From Bacteroides faecichinchillae JCM 17102 (GTDB lineage: Bacteria; Bacteroidota; Bacteroidia; Bacteroidales; Bacteroidaceae): DNA of 64,000 nt. Below, piece by piece: positions 10,689 to 21,396 of the stretch. A model generated the notes under the pieces. It was not told where the DNA came from. It did no database searches and saw only the letters and a list, made by a program, of their open reading frames with translations. A program made the translations under genes and the position numbers. Position 1 is the first letter of the stretch. Each line of letters starts with the position of its first letter. Where the stretch lies: contig NZ_BAKK01000001.1 in assembly GCF_000614145.1 (NCBI RefSeq), positions 177,155 through 241,154 of the forward strand, in the 5' to 3' direction.

Positions 10689-11624
10689 TTAATCAATATC
10701 CAGGTTATAAATCAATTCCCAAGTATCGTTGTTGAGTACATAGATATTGAAGTCTTCTTTTTCTTCATCATACACATATCTCAGACTGGTCAGTTCATTA
10801 CGTTTCATGGTAATCTTCACATCCTTGGGGGTGAGGGCTGGAATGGTCTGATCTGTTTCGTCATAAAGATTCAGATGCACGTTGGCTTGATGCTCTCCAG
10901 TTGAAGGAGCTAGAATAGTAGATAAAATGATATCTGGAGCTGTATCCCAGGAATCCTGTTTTCGAACGGTAATCGGATTTATATATTTAAATTGATGAGT
11001 TACTCGTTCGTATATTTGATTCACACTGTAGTCAGCGTAACGTACTGTAGACGGCAAATTAATGATTTGCATCAACAGCTTTCCGGTAGCACGTTCCAAA
11101 GCTACATTGTAACGTGTGTTTTGTATATCATATACCAGTGTGTCATGGACCAGATATACATCATACCCTTCCATCTGATTGTTGTGCAGAATGTTGGTAA
11201 GAGACTGGTCAGTTAGCGAAGTATTATCGGTTAGTCCTCCCCATACAGTCAGAACATATTTGCCGAATGGCAAGCATTGGCAGAAAGTAATAGAATGGGT
11301 TGGATTGTTATCCGTCACATTAAAAACTCCTTGTTCTTCTATAATCTCTCCCGTAACTTCGTTACGTAATGAATAGTATAGGGTAGGAACATATTTACGG
11401 AAGATAAGAGATTCACTCTTGGGGGATTCCAGTGACACATTGTCTACGTTGAAGTAGTTTTTATCTTTTACAGAAATGTCCACTTGTAAGGGAGGACAAG
11501 ATTGTAAGTCATCTCTGATACAAGATGAGATGAAGGGCAAAAAAGAAAGAATCAGGAGACATTGAATGCTTCTTATGACGGAGTGACGCACGAATAATTC
11601 GCAGGATGATATAACATTTTTCAT
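10689..11624 (-). CDS. FimB/Mfa2-family pilus anchor protein
   Basis: A 311-residue lipoprotein with lipobox ISSC (Cys35) followed by IRDDLQSCPP, the Cys-acidic-Cys start usual in FimB/Mfa2 proteins. This family anchors type V pili in the outer membrane and limits their length. The predicted fold is two beta-sandwich domains without membrane helices. The C-terminus (NDTWELIYNLDID) matches the ending of the neighbouring pilin. It lies 16 nt after the DUF3575 gene and 43 nt before the pilin, so translation in one mRNA is likely. Confidence 0.85.
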   Translation of the reverse strand: MKNVISSCELFVRHSVIRSIQCLLILSFLPFISSCIRDDLQSCPPLQVDISVKDKNYFNVDNVSLESPKSESLIFRKYVPTLYYSLRNEVTGEIIEEQGVFNVTDNNPTHSITFCQCLPFGKYVLTVWGGLTDNTSLTDQSLTNILHNNQMEGYDVYLVHDTLVYDIQNTRYNVALERATGKLLMQIINLPSTVRYADYSVNQIYERVTHQFKYINPITVRKQDSWDTAPDIILSTILAPSTGEHQANVHLNLYDETDQTIPALTPKDVKITMKRNELTSLRYVYDEEKEDFNIYVLNNDTWELIYNLDID

Positions 11625-11640
11625 GGCAGTCAGTGTGTGG

Positions 11641-12177
11641 TTAGAAAATAAAATAAGTCAATGTGAGGGCTACTTTGGTAGGACCGAAATAGTTTTTATG
11701 CTTCTTTTCATAGCATTTCGCACAAGGAATTCGTTCGCTTTCCTTATACCACAAGTGAGCGTAACCTATACCGATGGCTGCTTCAAGGTTCCAGTGTGGA
11801 GATAGAATCCAGTCATATCCGTAGGTGAAACCTCCTCCTGCAAGGTATCCGTCATACCTTTTCGAACTAAATCCTCCATAGTATTGTGCACCATGAAGAT
11901 GTAGTCCAATGAAATGTCCGTTGAACTTTTCGCATGTCCAGTATTTGATTTCCGGTTGCACTAACCAGAAATGCATCTTTTTGTCATCCTTGAAAGTCCA
12001 GGGATTATAGGCTCCGGCAAGTTCAAGTGTCAATTTTTTATCTAAGGAGAATTCAACTCCGAGATTTGGAATTGTTGCCAGCCAGTAGAGTGCATTTGTT
12101 TTAAGACCTACATTCTGAGCTGTCAGAAAATGAAATACTCCGATAGTGGAGATTAGTAACAGCAAGATTCGTTTCAT
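11641..12177 (-). CDS. DUF3575 outer-membrane barrel protein
   Basis: 178 residues with a signal peptide (1-20, ending FLTAQ). The start NVGLKTNALYWLATIPNLGVE and the repeated aromatic beta-strands fit DUF3575, an uncharacterised small barrel family that commonly precedes FimB/Mfa2 genes in Bacteroides. Two cysteines in CAKCYEKK near 155 could bind metal or form a disulphide. It is the first gene of the pilus operon, with the 1.4-kb repeat-bearing region directly upstream. Its role is unknown; a part in pilus biogenesis is inferred only from position. Confidence 0.8.
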   Translation of the reverse strand: MKRILLLLISTIGVFHFLTAQNVGLKTNALYWLATIPNLGVEFSLDKKLTLELAGAYNPWTFKDDKKMHFWLVQPEIKYWTCEKFNGHFIGLHLHGAQYYGGFSSKRYDGYLAGGGFTYGYDWILSPHWNLEAAIGIGYAHLWYKESERIPCAKCYEKKHKNYFGPTKVALTLTYFIF

Positions 12178-12318
12178 GATTGCTGGTTTAGTTTGTTGAT
12201 TTTGACTCAGAACGAAAGCTGATCTTTATTTGTTCGCTAAAAATGGAACTTTCTTCAAAAATGAGTCAAAATTCGCAAATCCCTTCTGAATCAGTCCTTT
12301 TTTCAGGTTTTATTTCTT

Positions 12319-12847
12319 ACTATCAACTGTCACTTTACTCCTCTTTTGATAACTACTTTTTATATCTGTTTGTTAGTAAATTATCGTTTATTCTTTAATA
12401 TATGATTTTAAATAAATCACTTTAAGAAATTATGTTTGACAGTACTTTCTCTTAGATTCATATATAGATAATATCATTAAACTATTTGTTTAATATTTTG
12501 CCTGTTCTTTAATGGGGTTGCAGGATTTTGATATTTGTATTGTTGTCCGTAAGTGATATTTTGAGTAGTAAGATTATGTTGCGACGTTGTTTTCATAACT
12601 TTTATGATAGCATAAAGTTCTTCTTCAATACAGTCCGGTTTGAAATAGGTCGATATAGGTTTGCGCTGAAATGTGTCTAGGAATATATTCTTTAATTCCA
12701 CTTTGTTTGTTGGAGAAGACGCATAAAGTTGACAGTTGATAGTGACAGTAACGTAAAAACTTGTTTTTGAAATATGAATGATGATTCAATGTGTTGATAA
12801 ACAGTGCATAAACTTTTTGTGGTACATACAAGAGAATTACTGTCACT
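12319..12847. repeat. Five TGACAGT/ACTGTCA motifs with a 14-bp inverted repeat
   Basis: The heptamer occurs at 12326 (as ACTGTCA), 12437, 12730, 12743 and 12839 (as ACTGTCA). The longest match is a 14-bp inverted pair, ACTATCAACTGTCA at 12319-12332 and its complement at 12730-12743. AGTGACAGTAA at 12741-12751 is inverted at 12837-12847. The cluster lies upstream of the pilus operon. An operator array or recombination sites of an invertible segment are both possible. Confidence 0.5.
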
Positions 12848-13376
12848 TTTTATTTTTACAGTCATTCTTGAAATTAGATATATAATTTTCTGTTGAGAAA
12901 ATAATTTATATACATTACCTCTTCTTATAGGTATTGTCAGTTTATGCTGACTTCCTTTTTGCAAAGAATAGGAAGAATCTTCAGCAATACGTTCCAATGT
13001 TTGTTAGCAGATAGGGTAAGAGTGGGGATATACTTTGGATATATGTGCGATAAGATAGGTTAAAAGAACATTTCAACTACTCTTTGCATGAACAAAAGAG
13101 AAAAGTGCTCAATAAGCCTTTTGTGCTCGGATACAAAATTAGTTGCCTGTGTTACTATTATTTCTACGACTAACTGATTTAACATGATCTGTTCTGAAAA
13201 AAACTAAATACATATTTGTAGTTTTGTCTATTGTTTTAGTAGATAAATAGGGATTTTACTTTACAATTGTAATGTGTATATGCTATTTTTGGCTATTTTG
13301 TAGCATTTGTTGGGCTAATAATTGTTATTGAAGGACAATTTTTGAAAAAGAGAGAACAACGATTGAATTTTGTTTC

Positions 13377-13384
13377 TACATTTG
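13377..13384 (+). promoter_or_regulatory. Possible -7 box of the atp operon
   Basis: TACATTTG matches TAnnTTTG and faces atpD, giving a leader of about 170 nt. No TTG sits at the ideal distance upstream (the nearest is 11 nt away), so this is a weaker call than the paired boxes elsewhere in the window. A second candidate is TAGTTTTG at 13219. Confidence 0.35.
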
Positions 13385-13429
13385 TGCAGTTGTTGGTTTA
13401 ACTATTTTCTTAAGAAAGAAAACGGATAA

Positions 13430-15075
<1,646 letters not shown>

Positions 15076-15151
15076 TTAAAATGTAGCTACGGACAACACG
15101 TTTCCTGTTAATCCGGTTCGTGTAGTCTGTGACTGCCTAAATAAAAAAGAT

Positions 15152-15402
15152 ATGTTGAAGAAACTGCATTTGAGTATAGTGTCGCCCGAAAAGAGCATAT
15201 TCGACGGAGATGTGAGTATTGTCACATTGCCGGGAACGGTCGGTTCGTTTTCTATTTTACCGGGGCATGCGCTATCGTCTCGTCGTTACAGGCGGGGACG
15301 TTAAGTTATACCTTGGAGGAAGGCGGAGAAGAGCACACATTTGACATTCAGGGTGGTTTTGTGGAGATGAGCGATAATACGGTTTCGGTTTGTATTTCGT
15401 AA
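15152..15402 (+). CDS. atpC: ATP synthase F1 subunit epsilon, short form (frameshifted)
   Basis: Epsilon couples the rotor stalk to F1. The start MLKKLHLSIVSPEKSIFDGDV is the N-terminal beta-sandwich of the family, and the frame ends FDIQGGFVEMSDNTVSVCIS. Restored length is only 83 residues compared with about 135-140 in E. coli, so the two-helix C-terminal regulatory domain is absent; this is usual in Bacteroidetes. One C is missing near 15272 (GCGCCTATC reads GCGCTATC), which makes the literal frame stop after about 50 residues. Confidence 0.88.
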
Positions 15403-15506
15403 AAGGAGAAAAAACGGTAGGAGAATGCTTTATTTTGAAGAGATGGCTCTTATAATGACCGATTTCTTATAATGAAAGGTTACATCATAGGATTGAAAAA
15501 AACGAG

Positions 15507-15587
15507 ATGGTAAATAGTATAGGAACATTAATTAATACTGCTTATATAGCTTCTATAGCTTATAAAGCGAAAAACACAATGGCATGA
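15507..15587 (+). CDS. Possible 26-residue leader peptide before the AtpI-like gene
   Basis: A short frame MVNSIGTLINTAYIASIAYK... runs to TGA at 15585-15587 and overlaps the start of the next gene (ATGATG). Such an overlap would allow translational coupling. There is no family match and no clear ribosome site, so it may be chance. Confidence 0.2.
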   Translation: MVNSIGTLINTAYIASIAYKAKNTMA

Positions 15588-16018
15588 TGAACATTAGTAA
15601 GACTAAACGGAATTTTATAGCCTCTCTCACTTTGTTTACCGTACTTAGTGGAGGGATTGGAGTACTAATTTTGCATAAAGCTTTACCGGGACATTATTTC
15701 GGAGGTTATCCGTTTATACCGGTTTACTTTTATTTTTTTGGTTTGTTCTCTATTTATATGTTCGATGCATGCCGGCGTCACGCTCCGCAGAAATTGGTGT
15801 TACTGTATCTGGCAATGAAGGTGATGAAAATAATTCTTTCGGTGATACTGCTATTGATTTACTGTATCGTGGTACACCAGGAAGCGAAAGCCTTTCTGCT
15901 AACGTTTATCTCGTTCTACCTGTTGTATCTGATATACGAAACATGGTTCTTCTTCTCATTTGAGGTAAACCTGAAACGGAAAAAGAAAAATAAAAAAGAA
16001 AATGAAACAGTTGTGTAA
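15584..16018 (+). CDS. Small membrane protein in atp operon, AtpI-like position
   Basis: A 144-residue protein with four predicted membrane helices (about 12-31, 44-60, 75-98, 103-123) and a highly basic tail, [12 protein letters not shown] do not see clear sequence similarity to AtpI, but it occupies the place just before atpB that AtpI has in other operons, and its end overlaps the atpB start by 17 nt. A role in c-ring assembly or in cation supply to the a-subunit is an inference from position. Start at 15584; the next codon (15587) is an alternative ATG. Confidence 0.7.
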   Translation: MMNISKTKRNFIASLTLFTVLSGGIGVLILHKALPGHYFGGYPFIPVYFYFFGLFSIYMFDACRRHAPQKLVLLYLAMKVMKIILSVILLLIYCIVVHQEAKAFLLTFISFYLLYLIYETWFFFSFEVNLKRKKKNKKENETVV

Positions 16019-17179
16019 CATAATAGCTCCGTTGATTCTGTTCTGCCTGATGACGGCAGGAATGTCCGCTTTTGCACAGGTACAGTCCGGTGTAGCTCCA
16101 CAAGAGCAAACTGAGGCAGTTTCACAGGTACAGTCGGGAACAGCTCCGCAAACCCAAAGTGAAGTGACTTTACAAGAGCAGAAGGAAAATACGGTCGATG
16201 TGAAAGGAATCGTATTCGGACATATCGGAGACTCTTACGAATGGCATATTACAACGTGGGGTAAAACGCAGATAATAATACCGTTACCTATCATCGTTTA
16301 TAGTGAAGCTTCAGGTTGGCATACCTTCCTTTCTTCCCGTCTTGAAGAGAACGGAGGTACTTACGAGGGACTTTCCATTGCTCCTGCAGGAAGTAAATAT
16401 GAAGGTAAATTGGTAGAGTATAATGCAGCCGGCGACGAGGTCCGTCCATGGGATATTTCCATTACGAAGGTAACGTTTGCACTGTTGTTCAACAGTTTCC
16501 TGCTGCTGGTCATCATATTGTGTGTAGCACACTGGTACCGCAAGCGTCCACGCGGATCACTTGCACCGGGCGGTTTCATCGGATTTATGGAAATGTTTAT
16601 CATGATGGTGAACGACGATATCATCAAGAGTTGTGTGGGTCCCAACTATCGCAAGTTTGCCCCTTATCTGCTGACAGCGTTTTTCTTCATCTTCGTCAAC
16701 AATATAATGGGATTGATTCCCTTCTTTCCCGGAGGCGCGAATGTGACAGGAAACATTGCTATCACAATGGTACTTGCTGTTTGCACATTCCTGATGGTCA
16801 ATATCTTCGGTACGAAACATTACTGGAAAGATATCTTCTGGCCGGATGTGCCTGGTGGTTGAAAGTGCCTGTTCCGATGATGCCGTTCATCGAGTTTTTC
16901 GGTATCTTTACGAAACCGTTCGCCCTGATGATCCGTCTTTTTGCCAATATGCTGGCAGGACACATGGCCATGCTGGTACTTACCTGCCTGATCTTTATTT
17001 CGGCAAGCATGGGTCCTGCGCTGAACGGCACACTGACTGTAGCTTCCGTACTGTTCAACATCTTTATGAATGCACTCGAACTGTTGGTAGCTTTCATCCA
17101 GGCGTATGTATTTACAATGCTTTCGGCGGTATTCATCGGGCTTGCTCAGGAAGGTGCGAAAGTGAAAGAGAATAAATAA
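16002..17179 (+). CDS. atpB: ATP synthase Fo subunit a (frameshifted)
   Basis: This forms the half-channels for protons beside the c-ring. Restored length is about 392 residues, much longer than E. coli AtpB (271), because of a signal-like N-terminus and about 100 exported residues. The latter contain a 16-residue tandem repeat, QVQSGVAPQ.../QVQSGTAPQ..., encoded by a 48-bp duplication (16075 and 16123). The conserved channel arginine lies in [11 protein letters not shown]. Five or six membrane helices follow. One T is missing near 16853 (CCTTGGTGG reads CCTGGTGG, in PDVPWWLK). Confidence 0.92.
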
Positions 17180-17195
17180 TAAACGAGAAAAATAA

Positions 17196-17474
<279 letters not shown>

Positions 17475-17486
17475 AAAATACAACAA

Positions 17487-17990
17487 ATGTCATTACTATT
17501 ACCCGATAGTGGCCTGTTGTTCTGGATGGTTGTCGCATTCGGGATCGTGTTTGTGATATTGGCCAAATACGGCTTCCCCATCATTATCAAGATGGTGGAA
17601 GACCGTAAAACCTATATCGACCAGTCCTTAGAGGTGGCAAGGGAAGCCAATGCGCAGTTGTCTAAATTCAAAGAGGAAGGCGACGCTTTGGTAGCTGCCG
17701 CCAACAAGGAACAGGGACGCATCTTGAAGGAGGCAATGGAAGAACGTGACAAGATTATTCACGAGGCCCGTAAACAAGCTGAGAAAGCCGCTCAAAAGGA
17801 GTTAGAGTTGGTGAAAGAACAAATCCAGATAGAGAAAGAAGAAGCTATCCGCGACATTCGTAAGCAGGTAGCGATCCTTTCGGTCGATATTGCCGAGAAA
17901 GTACTCCGCAAAAACCTCGATGACAAAGAGGAACAAATGGGCATGATAGACCGTATGCTGGATGAAGTATTAACCAGGAATAAGAACTAA
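17487..17990 (+). CDS. atpF: ATP synthase Fo subunit b
   Basis: The peripheral stalk subunit, 167 residues. One membrane helix (about 9-28, [20 protein letters not shown]) is followed by a long charged helix rich in Glu/Lys/Arg that dimerises and contacts delta. The length is normal for the family. It begins 12 nt after atpE and ends 5 nt before atpH. Confidence 0.95.
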   Translation: MSLLLPDSGLLFWMVVAFGIVFVILAKYGFPIIIKMVEDRKTYIDQSLEVAREANAQLSKFKEEGDALVAAANKEQGRILKEAMEERDKIIHEARKQAEKAAQKELELVKEQIQIEKEEAIRDIRKQVAILSVDIAEKVLRKNLDDKEEQMGMIDRMLDEVLTRNKN

Positions 17991-17995
17991 GTAAG

Positions 17996-18555
17996 ATGGA
18001 TGTCGGAATACTTTCAATGCGATATGCCAAGGCTATGATTGAATACGCACAGGAAAAAGGCGTTGAGGACAGGGTCTATCAGGAGTTTGTCACGCTGTCG
18101 TACTGTTTCACGAAACAGCCGGCATTGCGCGAGGCGCTTGACAATCCCATTATCCCGTTCGAAGAGAAAATATTGTTGATCTGTACGGCTGCCGATGGAG
18201 ATGGTGAATCAAGCAGTGAGTTCGTCCGCTTCATCACAATGGTATTGAAAAACAGGCGTGAAGGTTATTTGCAGTTTATCACTCTGATGTATATGGATCT
18301 GTACAGGAAACTGAAGCATATCGGAACAGGTAAACTTATAACGGCTGTCCCTGTAAACAAAGAGACGGAGCACCGTATCCGTTCTACTGCAGCGCATATA
18401 TTGCATTCAAAAATGGAACTGGAAACGGTAGTAGACCCGACAATCGAAGGTGGATTTATCTTCGATATCAATGATTACCGGTTGGACGCTAGCATGCTAC
18501 GCAGTTGAAACGAGTGAAACAACAGTTTATAGATAAGAATAGGAGAATTGTATAA
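17996..18555 (+). CDS. atpH: ATP synthase F1 subunit delta (frameshifted near C-terminus)
   Basis: Delta joins the peripheral stalk to the top of F1. The N-terminal helical domain begins MDVGILSMRYAKAMIEYAQEKG, and the C-terminal end has VDPTIEGGFIFDINDYRLDAS. Restored length is 186 residues. One G is missing near 18496 (ATGGCT reads ATGCT), which makes the literal frame stop 18 residues early; the next frame continues TQLKRVKQQFIDKNRRIV and its stop overlaps the atpA ATG by one base (TAATG). Confidence 0.92.
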
Positions 18556-20136
18556 TGGCTGATAATATAAAAGTAAGCGAAGTATCCGAAATATTGCGCA
18601 AGCAGCTCGAAGGAATCAACACCAGTGTGCAGCTTGATGAAATAGGCACAGTGCTACAGGTGAGCGACGGCGTGGTGCGTATCTACGGACTTCGGAACGC
18701 TGAAGCGAATGAATTGCTGGAATTTGATAACGGTATCAAAGCAATCGTGATGAACCTCGAAGAGGATAATGTAGGTGCTGTGTTACTTGGTCCTACCGAC
18801 CGTATCAAAGAAGGATTTATTGTGAAACGTACCAAGCATATTGCCTCTATTCGTGTGGGTGAGGGAATGTTGGGACGTGTCATTGATCCGTTGGGCGAAC
18901 CGCTCGACGGCAAAGGATGATAGGCGGCGAGCTCTACGAAATGCCGTTGGAACGTAAAGCACCCGGAGTAATTTACCGTCAGCCCGTAAACCAGCCGTTG
19001 CAAACGGGATTGAAAGCGGTGGATGCATGATTCCTATCGGTCGCGGACAGCGTGAGTTGATTATTGGCGACCGTCAGACGGGAAAGACTTCCATTGCTAT
19101 TGATACGATTATCAATCAGCGTAATAACTTTCTGGCAGGTGATCCTGTATATTGTATTTATGTTGCTATTGGTCAGAAAGGTTCTACGGTAGCTTCTATC
19201 GTGAATACGCTTCGCGAATATGGAGCGATGGATTATACCGTTGTCGTAGCTGCTACGGCAGGTGATCCGGCTGCTTTGCAGTATTATGCCCCGTTTGCGG
19301 GTGCTGCTATCGGAGAGTATTTCCGCGATACCGGCCGACATGCATTGGTGATTTATGATGACCTTTCCAAGCAGGCTGTTGCTTATCGCGAAGTGTCATT
19401 GATCCTTCGCCGTCCGTCCGGCCGTGAAGCTTATCCGGGGGATATCTTTTATCTGCATTCCCGTCTGTTGGAACGTGCAGCAAAGATTATCAACCAAGAG
19501 GAAGTGGCACGTGAAATGAACGACTTGCCTGAGACTCTGAAAGGAACTGTGAAAGGAGGTGGTTCGCTGACTGCTTTGCCTATCATCGAAACACAAGCAG
19601 GTGACGTTTCTGCTTATATCCCGACTAATGTGATCTCTATCACCGACGGACAGATATTTCTCGAAACGGATCTATTTAATCAGGGCGTGCGCCCAGCTAT
19701 CAACGTCGGTATCTCTGTATCTCGTGTGGGGGGTAATGCACAGATCAAGGCAATGAAGAAAGTAGCGGGAACGTTAAAAATAGACCAGGCACAGTATCGT
19801 GAATTGGAAGCTTTCTCCAAGTTCAGCAGTGACATGGATCCTATTACGGCATTGACTATCGACAAGGGACGTAAAAACTCTCAGTTGCTGATTCAGCCTC
19901 AATACAGTCCGATGCCTGTAGAACAGCAGATTGCTATCCTTTATTGTGGTACACATGGATTACTTCACAGCGTACCTTTGGATAAGGTGCAGGACTTTGA
20001 AAGCAGTTTTATCGAATCTTTACAGCTGAATCATCAGGAAGATGTGCTGGATGTTCTGAAAACAGGAGTGATCAACGACGATGTGACGAATGCGATTGAA
20101 GAAACCGCTGCTATGGTTGCGAAACAATTCTTATAA
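18555..20136 (+). CDS. atpA: ATP synthase F1 subunit alpha (two frameshifts)
   Basis: The non-catalytic nucleotide-binding subunit of F1; restored length is 527 residues. The start at 18555 overlaps the atpH stop. The Walker A loop GDRQTGKT lies near 175, and the alpha-specific segment [10 protein letters not shown] is near the C-terminus. A G is missing near 18916 (DGKGMIGGE becomes a stop) and an A near 19027 (AVDAMIPIGRG becomes a stop), 111 nt apart. Between them the reading resumes cleanly in the expected frame, so the protein is otherwise intact. Confidence 0.94.
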
Positions 20137-20237
20137 ATAAAATAAAGGATTAAGAATGAAAAATTTGCTACATTGTTTTTAAGACTTTTGGTCTGCTTGG
20201 TAATTCTTCATTCATTATTTTTAATTAATAAATAATT

Positions 20238-21122
20238 ATGGCTTCACTGAAAGAGGTAAAAACTAGAATAAATTCGGTACAGAGTACTCGGAAAATCACT
20301 TCAGCAATGAAGATGGTTGCTTCTGCCAAGTTGCATAAAGCGCAAGCAGTTATCGAGAATATGTTGCCTTATCAGAAGAAGTTGAACAAAATTCTGACTA
20401 ACTTCCTGAGTGCTGACCTTCCGGTGGAATCACCTTATGTGAAGAAGCGTGAGGTGAAGCGTGTTGCAATCGTTGTTTTTTCTTCGAATACTTCTCTTTG
20501 CGGTGCTTTCAATGCGAATGTTATCAAGATGTTGATGCAGACAATAGGTGAGTTTCGTACGTTGGGACAGGATAATATTCTAATATTTCCGGTAGGAAAG
20601 AAGGTCGAGGAAGCAGCAAAACGGATGGGGCTTTCTACACAGGAAACGCCTCGTATGCTCTCTGACAAACCATCGTATCAGGACGCTGCTGATCTGGCAC
20701 ATCATTTGATGGAAATGTACGTGTCGGGGGAGGTGGATCGTGTAGAACTGATCTATCATCATTTCAAATCGATGGGGGTGCAGATCCTGTTACGAGAAAC
20801 GTATCTGCCTATTGACCTTACTCATGCGGTAGATCAAGAGGAACAGAAGGAAGTGGAACATGTGATTGTAAACGACTATATTATTGAACCGTCTGCTGAA
20901 CAATTGATTGCTGGCCTGATTCCGACAGTGTTGAACCAAAAGATTTTTACTGCTGCTATGGATTCTAATGCCTCGGAACATGCTGCCCGTACACTTGCTA
21001 TGCAGGTCGCTACGGACAATGCTAATGATCTGATACAGGATTTGACGAAGCAGTATAATAAGTCTCGCCAACAGGCTATTACAAATGAACTGCTCGATAT
21101 TGTGGGAGGTTCTATGAAATAG
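20238..21122 (+). CDS. atpG: ATP synthase F1 subunit gamma
   Basis: The rotor shaft, 294 residues. The N-terminal helix MASLKEVKTRINSVQSTRKITSAMKMVASAKLHK is split here by the usual conserved residues TRKIT and MKMV, and the C-terminal helix ends in NKSRQQAITNELLDIVGG. The gene is intact and starts 101 nt after atpA, a longer gap than elsewhere in the operon. That gap has an AT-rich segment but no hairpin that I can identify as a terminator. Confidence 0.95.
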   Translation: MASLKEVKTRINSVQSTRKITSAMKMVASAKLHKAQAVIENMLPYQKKLNKILTNFLSADLPVESPYVKKREVKRVAIVVFSSNTSLCGAFNANVIKMLMQTIGEFRTLGQDNILIFPVGKKVEEAAKRMGLSTQETPRMLSDKPSYQDAADLAHHLMEMYVSGEVDRVELIYHHFKSMGVQILLRETYLPIDLTHAVDQEEQKEVEHVIVNDYIIEPSAEQLIAGLIPTVLNQKIFTAAMDSNASEHAARTLAMQVATDNANDLIQDLTKQYNKSRQQAITNELLDIVGGSMK

Positions 21123-21396
21123 ATTCATTAGGTGCTATTCCGAATAAGGGCTTGGACTGCTGCTTATTGTATCTAGCACTTATTCATTAAAAATAAAGTG
21201 TCTTTGTTGTTGAAATCAAAGCTTACTGTTTGAAGGAATCAACTTAGAATGATAGGATACCAAGCAATAAATTAATTGTGAGGTTCTATTTGTATAATTG
21301 TTTGCGTCCAAAACCTCCTATGAAGACCTGTTTTTTTGTCTTTGATTTCGTTGGTTGGAATCTATTCTGTACCTTTACAGAAAATTTGAAAACATT

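Noticed and set aside
12178..12318. A consensus promoter for the pilus operon close to its first gene
   Set aside because: No CAAAnnTA was found on the plus strand between the DUF3575 start and the first repeat, so no site is claimed.
12477..12997. Three overlapping minus-strand frames upstream of the pilus operon
   Set aside because: No domain, frames overlap each other, weak start context; treated as noncoding or remnants.
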